A stretch of 64,000 nucleotides of DNA from Microbacterium salsuginis (GTDB lineage Bacteria; Actinomycetota; Actinomycetes; Actinomycetales; Microbacteriaceae), in NCBI RefSeq assembly GCF_012524205.1, contig NZ_JABACI010000004.1, forward strand, positions 1 to 64,000, given 5' to 3'. Both the position numbers and the translations under genes were made by a program. Shown in pieces: positions 24,261-31,563 of the stretch. Numbering within the stretch: the first letter of the stretch is position 1; each line of letters opens with the position of its first letter. The notes under the pieces were generated by a model. That model was not told where the DNA came from. It was given only the letters and a program-made list of their open reading frames with translations, and searched no databases.

Positions 24261-25439
24261 TCAGCGGACGAAGGCGCTGTGCCCCGTCAGGGCGCGGCCG
24301 ACGATCAGGGTGTTGACCTCACGTGTGCCTTCGAAGGTGTACATCGCCTCCGCATCCGCGAAGAAGCGCACCACGTCGTGATCCAGCAGCACGCCGTTGC
24401 CGCCGACGATCTCGCGCGCGAGCGCCACGGACTCGCGCAGCCGGTCGGCCGCGACGAGCTTGATCAGGCTCGGCGAGACGTCATCGTCGATGGGATGCGT
24501 GGTCGTGCGCACCGCGAGCGCGAGCGTCTGCGCGATGTTGGCGACGATGCGCACGAGCTTGTCCTGGATGAGCTGGAATCCTGCGATCGGGCGCCCGAAC
24601 TGCTCGCGCCGCTGCGCGTACTCGACCGCCGCGGCGTACGCCCCCAGCTGCATGCCCGCCGCACTCCACGCGATGTCGGCGCGCAGCGAGCGGAAGGCCC
24701 GGTTGATGTCGCGGAAGCTCTCGATCCGCGGCAGCCGGCGCTCCTCGGGAACGACGACGCCGTCCAGCCGGATGTCGGCGTTGTGCACCATGCGCGCCGC
24801 GCCCTTGTGCGGGATGACCGAGCGCTCGACGCCGGGCGTGCCGGAGGGGACGACGAACGCGAGCACGCGATCCCCGCCCTCCTCCCGCGCCACGACGACG
24901 ATGTTGTCCGAGATCGTGGCGTTGCCGATCCAGCGCTTGGCGCCGTCGATCACCCACCCGTCCTCGGTGCGTCGTGCCGTGGTCGACATGCCGCCGGCGA
25001 CATCGGATCCGTGGTCGGGCTCGCTCAGGGCGAAGCATCCCGTGAACGAGAAATCCAGGATGCTGGGATCCCAGGCCGCGATCTGCTCCGGGCTCCCGCC
25101 CGCGTGGATCAGCGTGCGGAACATGCCCACCTGGCCGCCGTACGTGATCGACATCGCGAGGTCGAGCCGGCACAGCTCGAGTGTCACGAACCCGCGGTAC
25201 AGCGGACGCAGGCGGCCGTTCGCGCCGAGCAGCTCGGGATCGTCGAGCAGATGCAGGTCGGCCAGGGGCCGGCGGAAGTCGGCGAGCGACTCGCCGCTCT
25301 CCCAGCGCTCGACCAGCACCGGCCGCACGTTCTCGTCGAGGTAGGCGCGCAGTCGTGCGAGCTTCGCCCGCTCGGCCGGCGCGAGGTCGTCGGCGAACCC
25401 CAGCAGATCGCCCGGATACTCCAGCGCGGGGCTCGTCAT
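24261..25439 (-). CDS. Acyl-CoA dehydrogenase
   Basis: A 392-residue FAD enzyme that desaturates an acyl-CoA at the 2,3 position. TGCFALSEPDHGSDVAGG is the flavin-binding ACAD signature, WVIDGAKRWIGN follows, and the C-terminal MYTFEGTREVN carries the position of the catalytic Glu in glutaryl-CoA/isovaleryl-type relatives. ATG 25439 overlaps the upstream amidohydrolase stop (ATGA). As last gene of the Cou-like operon it could convert a dihydro-hydroxycinnamoyl-CoA to the cinnamoyl-CoA; that step is inference. Confidence 0.85.
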   Translation of the reverse strand: MTSPALEYPGDLLGFADDLAPAERAKLARLRAYLDENVRPVLVERWESGESLADFRRPLADLHLLDDPELLGANGRLRPLYRGFVTLELCRLDLAMSITYGGQVGMFRTLIHAGGSPEQIAAWDPSILDFSFTGCFALSEPDHGSDVAGGMSTTARRTEDGWVIDGAKRWIGNATISDNIVVVAREEGGDRVLAFVVPSGTPGVERSVIPHKGAARMVHNADIRLDGVVVPEERRLPRIESFRDINRAFRSLRADIAWSAAGMQLGAYAAAVEYAQRREQFGRPIAGFQLIQDKLVRIVANIAQTLALAVRTTTHPIDDDVSPSLIKLVAADRLRESVALAREIVGGNGVLLDHDVVRFFADAEAMYTFEGTREVNTLIVGRALTGHSAFVR

Positions 25440-26317
25440 GCCGGCGCCGCCCCGTCGAGACCCAGCAGCCGGACGGCGTTCTCCTTCAGCACGAGCCGCT
25501 CGACCTCTTCGGGCAGCTCGAGACCCGCGAAGTCGCGCAGCCACCGATCCGGCGTGAGCGCCGGGAAGTCCGAGCCGAAGAGCATCTTGCGCTTGAGATA
25601 GGTGCGGGTCGCGCGCACGAGGGCGGGACTGAAGTACTTCGGCGACCAGCCCGAGAGATCGATCCAGACGTTTGCCTTGTGCGTGGCGATCGAGATCGCC
25701 TCGTCCTGCCACGGCACGCTCGGGTGCGCCATGATGATCGACAGTCCCGGATGCCGCGCCGCGACGTCGTCCAGCAGCATGGGGTTCGACAGGCTCAGGC
25801 GAAGGCCGAGTCCTCCGGGCACCCCGGCACCGACACCGGTCTGGCCGGTGTGGACGACGATGGGCAGCCCGAGCTCCTCGATGGCGCCGAACAGCGGGAT
25901 GAAGCGCTCCTCGGAGGGATCGAACCCCTGCACGGTGGGATGGAACTTGAATCCGCGGACTCCCAGCTCGGAGGCCTGCCGGCGCAGCTCGTCGATCGCG
26001 GCCTCGCCCTGCAGCGGGTCGACCGAGCCGAACGCGATGAGCGTGTCGGCGTTGCGGGCGGCGCCGGCGGCGATGTCGTCGATGCTGTTTGGGGCGTGCC
26101 CGGAGTTGGTGGTGGCATCCACCGTGAAGACCACCGCCATCATGTCGCGCTCGCGGTAGTACTGCGCCGTCTCGTCAACGGTGCGCACCGGCTCGGAGCT
26201 GCCGAAGTAGCGGTCCATCGCCTCGCGCTGCTCGGGCGACGCGCCGAAGCGGCCGCTGTCGTCGACCTGGATGTGGACGTGCGTGTCGATCGCGCGAATG
26301 CGCTCGAGGCCGGTCAT
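25436..26317 (-). CDS. Amidohydrolase family 2 (ACMSD/CouO-like)
   Basis: A 293-residue TIM-barrel metal enzyme. IDTHVHIQ supplies the HxH metal ligands, GFKFHPTVQG and VVHTGQTGVG further ligands, IIMAHPSVPWQDEA another His, and KMLFGSDFPAL the conserved Asp. The family includes ACMSD-type decarboxylases and, in the Rhodococcus cou cluster, CouO, a hydrolase cutting the beta-keto acyl-CoA product of hydroxycinnamate side-chain oxidation. The position between ligase and acyl-CoA dehydrogenase genes supports the CouO-like reading. Confidence 0.8.
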   Translation of the reverse strand: MTGLERIRAIDTHVHIQVDDSGRFGASPEQREAMDRYFGSSEPVRTVDETAQYYRERDMMAVVFTVDATTNSGHAPNSIDDIAAGAARNADTLIAFGSVDPLQGEAAIDELRRQASELGVRGFKFHPTVQGFDPSEERFIPLFGAIEELGLPIVVHTGQTGVGAGVPGGLGLRLSLSNPMLLDDVAARHPGLSIIMAHPSVPWQDEAISIATHKANVWIDLSGWSPKYFSPALVRATRTYLKRKMLFGSDFPALTPDRWLRDFAGLELPEEVERLVLKENAVRLLGLDGAAPA

Positions 26318-27993
26318 GCGGATCCCTTCTGTGCGGTGTCCTTGAGGGCGGTGTCCTTGATAGCGCGGTCCTGATGGGCGCGGTCCTGATGGGCGCGGTC
26401 CTGATGGGCGCGGTCGCCCACGACCTCGGCGCGCAGGCTGCCGACGTCGACCTTTCCGGTGGGCGTGCGGTCCATCGACGCGCGGAACAGGATGTGCCGC
26501 GGGCGCTTGTAGCCGGCCAGCAGGGTGTCCACGTGGGCGAGGAGCTCATCGGCCGAGACGTCGTCGGCGCGTTCGACGACGGCGGTGACGATCTCGCCGA
26601 ACCGCGGGTCCGGTGCACCCAGCACCACGACGTCCGCGACGGCGGGATGCGTGAGCAGCGCCTCCTCGACCTCGAGGGGGTATACCTTCTCGCCGCCGGT
26701 GTTGATGACGCCGCTGCCGCGACCGAGGAACTCGATGTGCAGGTCGTCCTCGACCCGCACCCAGTCGCCCGGCACGACGTGGCGGACGCCGTCGATCACG
26801 GGAAAGGTCTCGGCCGTCTTCTCGGGATCACCGTGGTAGCCCAGCGGCAGGGCGCCGCGCTGGGCGAGCACTCCGAGCGACCCGGGCCGGTTCTGCACCT
26901 CGTTGCGATGCTCGTCGAGCACGACAGCGGTCGGGAACAGCCGCGGACGCCCAGGGAGGTCGTCCACGCCGGTCGTGGTCGTCACGGCGAAACCGCCGCC
27001 CTCGGTGGAGGCGAGCAGATCGAAGATCGACAGGTCGCCGAGGGCGTGGAGCCGGCGCTTCGATTCAGGGCTGAAGCGCATGCCCGAGCTCATCACCGAC
27101 GTCACGGTCGGCAGGCCGACCCCGAGCCGCTCGGCAGCTTCGACCAGCGGGATCGTGACAGCATCCCCCGCGACGATCACCCGCGTCGCGGCGGCCTGGT
27201 TCGCGAAGCGCAGCGCGGCCTCGGCATCCAGCCGTGCCGAAGACGTGACCAGCACGGTGCCGCCGAGGGTGAGCGTGTTCATCGACGTGGTCAGCGCGGT
27301 GCCGTGCATGAACGGCGCCAGCGGCAGGTTGACGATGTGCGGTGTCGCCGGATCGCTCGCGACGGCCACTGCCTCATCGAGCGTCTGCGGCCACGGCAGA
27401 TCGCTGAGCGAATAGGTGGCGAACATCTGCACCTCGAACATGTCCTGCTCGTCCCAGCGCACCGCCTTGGGTCGTCCGGTCGTGCCGCCGGTGTAGATCC
27501 ACAGCTCGGTGCCGTCGGGCGTGGCCTCGGGGAGCGGGTCCTCGCCGGCGACGGCTTCGGTCCATGGGATGCCGGGGGGTGGCGGCGTCGCATCGTCGAC
27601 GATGGCCACCAGGGTGACATCCGCCGCGGCCCGTTCGACGGCCTCCGCCGCGACGCCCGAGAGCGAGGTCGGATGGATGAGGACCTTCGCCTGCGAGTCG
27701 TCGAGCAGCGCGGTGACCTCCGCCGCCCGGAACCGGAAGTTCAGCGGCACCGGCGTGATGCCTGCGGCCAGGCAGGCGAAGAACGTGATGAGGAACTCGG
27801 GGCGGTTGTAGAGCAGGATCGCCACCCGGTCGCCCGGCACGACCCCGCGTGCGGCGAGCGTGCCGGCCAGCGCGCCGGCTTCGCGGGCGAAGCGGGCGTA
27901 GGTCCAGGTCTCGCCGTCGATCGTGCGGATCGCGGTGCGGTCGGGCAGAGCGCGCGCGACCGCCTGCCACAGGTCGGCGTAATGTCCGCGCAT
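26314..27993 (-). CDS. AMP-forming acyl/aryl-CoA ligase (CouL-like) with repetitive tail
   Basis: A 559-residue cytoplasmic ligase activating a carboxylic acid as its CoA thioester. YTGGTTGRPKAV is the adenylate-forming P-loop, VMSSGMRFSPE and STEGGGFA the substrate-pocket region, GDWVRVEDD the ATP-ribose contact, and RTPTGKV the C-terminal catalytic Lys. After residue about 525 comes a tail repeating DRAHQ and then KDTA, encoded by tandem 15-bp DNA repeats; it is not part of the fold. ATG 27993 is preferred over the open extension upstream. Clear paralogue of the ligase at 43477. By context it activates a hydroxycinnamate. Confidence 0.88.
   Translation of the reverse strand: MRGHYADLWQAVARALPDRTAIRTIDGETWTYARFAREAGALAGTLAARGVVPGDRVAILLYNRPEFLITFFACLAAGITPVPLNFRFRAAEVTALLDDSQAKVLIHPTSLSGVAAEAVERAAADVTLVAIVDDATPPPPGIPWTEAVAGEDPLPEATPDGTELWIYTGGTTGRPKAVRWDEQDMFEVQMFATYSLSDLPWPQTLDEAVAVASDPATPHIVNLPLAPFMHGTALTTSMNTLTLGGTVLVTSSARLDAEAALRFANQAAATRVIVAGDAVTIPLVEAAERLGVGLPTVTSVMSSGMRFSPESKRRLHALGDLSIFDLLASTEGGGFAVTTTTGVDDLPGRPRLFPTAVVLDEHRNEVQNRPGSLGVLAQRGALPLGYHGDPEKTAETFPVIDGVRHVVPGDWVRVEDDLHIEFLGRGSGVINTGGEKVYPLEVEEALLTHPAVADVVVLGAPDPRFGEIVTAVVERADDVSADELLAHVDTLLAGYKRPRHILFRASMDRTPTGKVDVGSLRAEVVGDRAHQDRAHQDRAHQDRAIKDTALKDTAQKGSA
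26340..26417 (-). repeat. 15-bp tandem repeat in the 3' end of the CoA-ligase gene
   Basis: The plus-strand unit GCGGTCCTGATGGGC is repeated about three times between 26366 and 26410, flanked by diverged copies (GCGGTGTCCTTGA type) from 26340. It encodes DRAHQ repeats and preserves the frame when copy number changes. Confidence 0.8.
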
Positions 27994-27995
27994 GC

Positions 27996-28916
27996 TCAGC
28001 CCTTCGAAGGACCCGAGTGCTGCGCCTGAGCCGCGAGCTGCCCGTGCCAGGCCTCGTCGATCTGCTCCGGGCTCCAGCCCCCGTCCTGATCGAGCGTACG
28101 CAGCACCGCCGGGTGCGCGTACAGCGTCAGCCGGTCGCCGCCGATGCCGATGGCCTGTCCGGTCACGTCGGCCGCGGCATCCGACGCCAGCCACACGATC
28201 AGCGAGGCGACGTCCTCGGGGGTTCCGAGCGCGTGATCGCGCCGGTACTCGACCGGGATCGGGGCACCCCCGACGTAGTCCTCGTACACCTGGGCGTAGG
28301 CGGGGATGGTCGCCGTCATCGGCGACAGCGCGGTCGGGACCACGGTGTTGGCGGTGATGCCGGCGCGCGCGAGCTCGAGCGACCACGTGCGGGCCATCGC
28401 GACCAGGCCTGCCTTCGCGGTGGCGTAGTTGGTCTGGCCGAAGCTGCCGAACTGACCCGCGGGCGACCCGATCAGGATGATCCGCCCGCCTTCGCCCTGC
28501 TCACGGAGATAGGTGGCCGCAGCCCGGCCGCACGTGAACGATCCGCGTAGGTGCGTCGCGATGACGGCGTCGAAGTCGTCGTCGCCCATCTTCCACAGCA
28601 CACGGTCGCGCAGCACGCCGGCGTTCGCGACCAGGATGTCGAGCCGGCCGAACTCGTCCACCGCCGCAGCGACGAGCGCGTCCGCCGTCTCGGTGGGTCC
28701 GACCGGTCCGACCGACGCGACGGCACGGCCGCCGGCGGAGCGGATGTCGGCCACGGTCTGCGCCGCGGTCTCGGCGTCGACGTCGTTCACGACGACGGCA
28801 GCCCCTGCACCGGCGAGAGCGAGCGCGTACGCGCGGCCCAGGCTGCGGCCGGCCCCCGTGACGATCGCGACCTTCCCGTCGAGCCTCACTTCGGCCTCGG
28901 GTAGCGGGGCGCTCAC
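27996..28916 (-). CDS. Short-chain dehydrogenase/reductase, 3-hydroxyacyl-CoA dehydrogenase type (CouN-like)
   Basis: A 306-residue NAD(P) oxidoreductase. TGAGRSLGRAYALALAGAG is the dinucleotide fold, NAGVLRD the structural NAG, and YATAKAG the catalytic Tyr/Lys. The N-terminal sequence resembles the hydroxyacyl-CoA dehydrogenase half of peroxisomal multifunctional enzymes. GTG 28916 overlaps the MaoC stop (GTGA); the open frame beyond it is antisense-like noise. It would oxidise the 3-hydroxyacyl-CoA made by the MaoC hydratase. The last 40 residues, after the usual SDR end, are unassigned. Confidence 0.85.
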   Translation of the reverse strand: MSAPLPEAEVRLDGKVAIVTGAGRSLGRAYALALAGAGAAVVVNDVDAETAAQTVADIRSAGGRAVASVGPVGPTETADALVAAAVDEFGRLDILVANAGVLRDRVLWKMGDDDFDAVIATHLRGSFTCGRAAATYLREQGEGGRIILIGSPAGQFGSFGQTNYATAKAGLVAMARTWSLELARAGITANTVVPTALSPMTATIPAYAQVYEDYVGGAPIPVEYRRDHALGTPEDVASLIVWLASDAAADVTGQAIGIGGDRLTLYAHPAVLRTLDQDGGWSPEQIDEAWHGQLAAQAQHSGPSKG

Positions 28917-29374
28917 TTGTAGTACCTCAGGACGAGCTCGGCCACGCAGGCCGGCTTCTCGACGCCCTCGATCTCGAAGGTCACCGGCACCTCGACCTGC
29001 CAGCCGCCCCCGATGTCGGTGACCGACTTGATGTGGCCGTGCACGCGCACGCGCGCGCCGACGGGGACCGGCGCAGGGAAGCGCACCCGGTTCATGCCGT
29101 AGTTGATGCCCATGCCGACGCCCGTGACCTTGAAGATCTCGCGCATATGCGGCACCACGAGGCTGAGGGTGAGCAGCCCGTGCGCGATGCGTGTGCCGAA
29201 CGGCGTGGATGCCGCGAAGTCGGCGTCGAGATGAATGGGGTTGTCGTCGCCCGAGACCTTGGCGTACAGGTTCACCTCGTCCTGCGTGATCTCTCGCCAG
29301 CTGGAAGGACCGAAGGTCGCCCCCTCGAGATCGGGCAACTCGTCGATCGTCACGGAGACAGCCGTAGCGGTCAT
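28913..29374 (-). CDS. MaoC-family enoyl-CoA hydratase (CouM-like)
   Basis: A 153-residue hot-dog-fold protein. VSGDDNPIHLDADFAASTPFGTRIAHGLL is the hydratase 2 motif with the catalytic Asp/His pair, and INYGMNRVRFPAPVPVGARVRVHG follows. ATG 29374 has GAAAGAGGAG upstream; the frame starts earlier at 29392 without a better site. It is the first gene of the five-gene operon and would hydrate the cinnamoyl-CoA double bond without the retro-aldol cleavage made by Ech/Fcs-type enzymes. Confidence 0.87.
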   Translation of the reverse strand: MTATAVSVTIDELPDLEGATFGPSSWREITQDEVNLYAKVSGDDNPIHLDADFAASTPFGTRIAHGLLTLSLVVPHMREIFKVTGVGMGINYGMNRVRFPAPVPVGARVRVHGHIKSVTDIGGGWQVEVPVTFEIEGVEKPACVAELVLRYYK

Positions 29375-29429
29375 GACACTCCTCTTTCGCATCCTCGCGT
29401 CGCGCAGCGCGCGCAGCCCTCGTCGGCTT

Positions 29430-29450
29430 GATTCTCAGGTTACCTGAAAC
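29430..29450 (-). promoter_or_regulatory. Shared operator CAGGTAACCTG at the Cou-like operon promoter
   Basis: On the minus strand the sequence reads TTTCAGGTAACCTGAGAAT, with GAGAAT in the place of the -10 box. The palindrome TCAGGTTACCTGA occupies 29435-29447 and matches the sites at 24203 and 31508. It also lies 70 bases before the divergent IclR gene. Confidence 0.7.
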
Positions 29451-29473
29451 AGCACGCCGGCGCACCCGTTCCT

Positions 29474-29488
29474 TTCCACCACATGGAA
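29474..29488 (+). promoter_or_regulatory. Candidate IclR operator before the second IclR gene
   Basis: TTCCACCACATGGAA has 5-bp inverted ends (TTCCA/TGGAA) and the same TTCC-N7-GGAA layout as 14703-14717 and 16215-16229. It lies 28 bases before GTG 29517. Confidence 0.5.
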
Positions 29489-29516
29489 GCCGGCGGCGGC
29501 CGCCTAGGATGAGGCC

Positions 29517-30335
29517 GTGACCGCAGAGCGTACAGATCGTTCACGCGACCGCGTGCAGAGCATCGAACGGGGCATCGCCGTGCTCCGCGTCTTCGACGGC
29601 CGCCCCCCGCAGCTGTCGGCCGGCGAAGTGGCGGCGCGGGCGGGCCTTCCGCGCCCGGTCGTGCGCCGCATCCTCCTCACGTTCGAGCACCTCGGCTATG
29701 TGCGCGGCGACCGGGGCGTGTGGGGGCTGACACCGCGCATCCTCGAACTCGGCGCTGCCTACTTCGCGGACTCGTCGCTGCCGGTGATCGCCCGGCCCGC
29801 GATGGAGGACGTCGTGCAGCAGCTGCGCGAGACCTGCAGCCTCGGGGTGCTGAGCGGCGTCGACGTGATCCACGTCGCCCGAGTCGAAGACCACCGGCCG
29901 CTGCCCGGCTCGGTCCGCGTGGGTGAGAGCCTGCCGGCCTCCGCGACGGCCATCGGCAAGGTGCTCCTCGCCGCGCTCGACGACGCCGCCCTCGACGCAG
30001 CGCTGCCGCTCATCGACTGGGAGCCGCACACCCCGCACACGATCTCCGACGCCGCGTCGTTCCGCGACCGGATCCGGCTCGTGCGCGAGCGCGGCTACGA
30101 CATCTCGATCGAAGAGCTCAATCCGGGCATGGTCGCGGCCGCAGTGCCGATCCTCGTGAGCGGCACCGCGGTCGGGGCGGTCGGCGTCTCGTCCACGACC
30201 GTGCGCCAGGACGAGGCATCCCTCGCCCGCGACGCGGTGCCGCTGCTGCGCACCGCCGCCCAGCGCATCGCGCAGGGCTACCTCGGCGCGAACCCGCACC
30301 TGCACCGGACCGCGGTCGCGGGCGCCGTCGGCTGA
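29517..30335 (+). CDS. IclR-family transcriptional regulator (2), PcaR/PobR-like
   Basis: A 272-residue regulator. RVQSIERGIAVLRVFDGRPPQLSAGEVAARAGLPRPVVRRIL is the winged helix and the C-terminal domain has LPASATAIGKVLLA and GYDISIEELNPGMVAAAVPI. Its N-terminal pattern is that of PcaR/PobR/PcaU-type activators of protocatechuate and hydroxybenzoate genes. GTG 29517 is the start. It is divergent from the Cou-like operon, so it may control it, or the alcohol dehydrogenase gene that converges on its 3' end with a gap of only 4 bases. Confidence 0.85.
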   Translation: MTAERTDRSRDRVQSIERGIAVLRVFDGRPPQLSAGEVAARAGLPRPVVRRILLTFEHLGYVRGDRGVWGLTPRILELGAAYFADSSLPVIARPAMEDVVQQLRETCSLGVLSGVDVIHVARVEDHRPLPGSVRVGESLPASATAIGKVLLAALDDAALDAALPLIDWEPHTPHTISDAASFRDRIRLVRERGYDISIEELNPGMVAAAVPILVSGTAVGAVGVSSTTVRQDEASLARDAVPLLRTAAQRIAQGYLGANPHLHRTAVAGAVG

Positions 30336-30339
30336 TCCC

Positions 30340-31464
30340 TCAGAACCGGATGCCGCCGCGGATGTTGCGTCCTTCGACCATGTCGCGGTAGCCCTCGTTG
30401 ATCTCGTCGAGCGTGTACATACGCGTGATGAGCTCGTCGAGTTTGAGCTGGCCGGCGTCGTACATCTGGATCTGGCGCGGAACGTCGGCGCGCGGGTTGG
30501 CGTGCCCGTAGATCGTGCCCTGGATGCGCTTCTGATAGCGGGTGAGCTCGAGCGGACTGATCGGGATGCTCGTCTCGCTGTCGGGCGCGATGCCCGTCAC
30601 GACCACGACGCCGCCCTTGCGGATCGCCGACACCGCTTGGGCGACATGCGCACCCTCCACGACGCTGACCGAGACGATCGCGCGATCGGCGCCCTGCCCG
30701 TTCGTGACCGACCGCGCGTAGTCGGCGGCCTCGTCCATCGTGGCGAATGCGTGCGTCGCCCCGAGCTGGAGCGCCTTCTCGAGCTTGAACTCGACGGGGT
30801 CCACGGCGATGACCGACACCGCGCCGGCGTGGTGGGCGCCCTGCACGGCGTTGATGCCGATGCCGCCGATGCCCATCACGATCACGACGTCGCCGGGCCG
30901 GGTCTCAGCCGCGTAGACCGCGCTCCCCCACCCCGTGCCGACACCGCAGCCCAGCAGCCACATCTTCTCGAGGTCGGAGCCTTCGGGCAGCTTGATCGCC
31001 GAGTCCACCGACACCAGCGTGTACTGCGAGAACGAGCCGACCTGGCACATCTGCCCGATCGGGGTGCCGTCCGGCAACGCGAAGCGGTAGCTGTCCTCGT
31101 CGTCGAAGCGGTGACCCGCGAGGAGGTAGCGGCCGCGATCGCACAGGTTCGTCATGCCCGTGGTGCACCAGCGGCACTTGCCGCAGCTGGGGATCCAGGT
31201 GAACACGACGGCGTCGCCGACCTCCCAGCCGGGGGTGTCGGGCCCGACGGATTCGACGATGCCGGTGCCCTCGTGCCCGCACACCATGGGCAGATGACCG
31301 GCCACGCTGTCGCCGGTCATCATGTGGTAGTCGGAGTGGCACATGCCCGCCGCGACCATGCGCACGCGGATCTCGTTCTGCCGCGGATCGCCGACCTCGA
31401 CGTCGGCGATCTCGAACTCCCCAGGAGCCTGACGGACGATGGCGGCGCGGGACGTGATGGGCAT
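30340..31464 (-). CDS. NDMA-dependent-type zinc alcohol dehydrogenase
   Basis: A 374-residue medium-chain dehydrogenase. GMCHSDYHMMTGD, GHEGTG and the structural zinc cysteines CGKCRWCTTGMTNLC are present, and GIGGIGINAVQGA is the nucleotide fold. The sequence type matches the NDMA-dependent (TIGR03989-like) alcohol dehydrogenases, many of which hold NAD tightly and depend on mycofactocin for reoxidation in other actinobacteria; no mycofactocin gene is in this window. ATG 31464 has AAGGAGG upstream. Promoter carries the CAGGTAACCTG operator. An aryl alcohol substrate is likely from context. Confidence 0.87.
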   Translation of the reverse strand: MPITSRAAIVRQAPGEFEIADVEVGDPRQNEIRVRMVAAGMCHSDYHMMTGDSVAGHLPMVCGHEGTGIVESVGPDTPGWEVGDAVVFTWIPSCGKCRWCTTGMTNLCDRGRYLLAGHRFDDEDSYRFALPDGTPIGQMCQVGSFSQYTLVSVDSAIKLPEGSDLEKMWLLGCGVGTGWGSAVYAAETRPGDVVIVMGIGGIGINAVQGAHHAGAVSVIAVDPVEFKLEKALQLGATHAFATMDEAADYARSVTNGQGADRAIVSVSVVEGAHVAQAVSAIRKGGVVVVTGIAPDSETSIPISPLELTRYQKRIQGTIYGHANPRADVPRQIQMYDAGQLKLDELITRMYTLDEINEGYRDMVEGRNIRGGIRF

Positions 31465-31498
31465 GATCCTCCTTCGGAGCAGTGCGGGTGAGCGTCGT

Positions 31499-31524
31499 CG
31501 CTCATTATCAGGTTACCTGTAATT
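31499..31524 (-). promoter_or_regulatory. Shared operator at the alcohol dehydrogenase promoter
   Basis: ATTATCAGGTTACCTGTAAT at 31504-31523 holds CAGGTTACCTG; on the minus strand it reads CAGGTAACCTGATAATGA, with GATAAT as -10, exactly as at 24199-24215. The -35 is weak (no TTGAnn at 17 bases), consistent with dependence on an activator. Confidence 0.7.
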
Positions 31525-31563
31525 GACATGCCACGTCGAGGGCGATCCCGACCGGAGGCGGAC

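Noticed and set aside
26340..26417. Possible CRISPR array
   Set aside because: Repeats are 15 bp, directly adjacent and in frame with a coding tail; there are no spacers and no cas genes.
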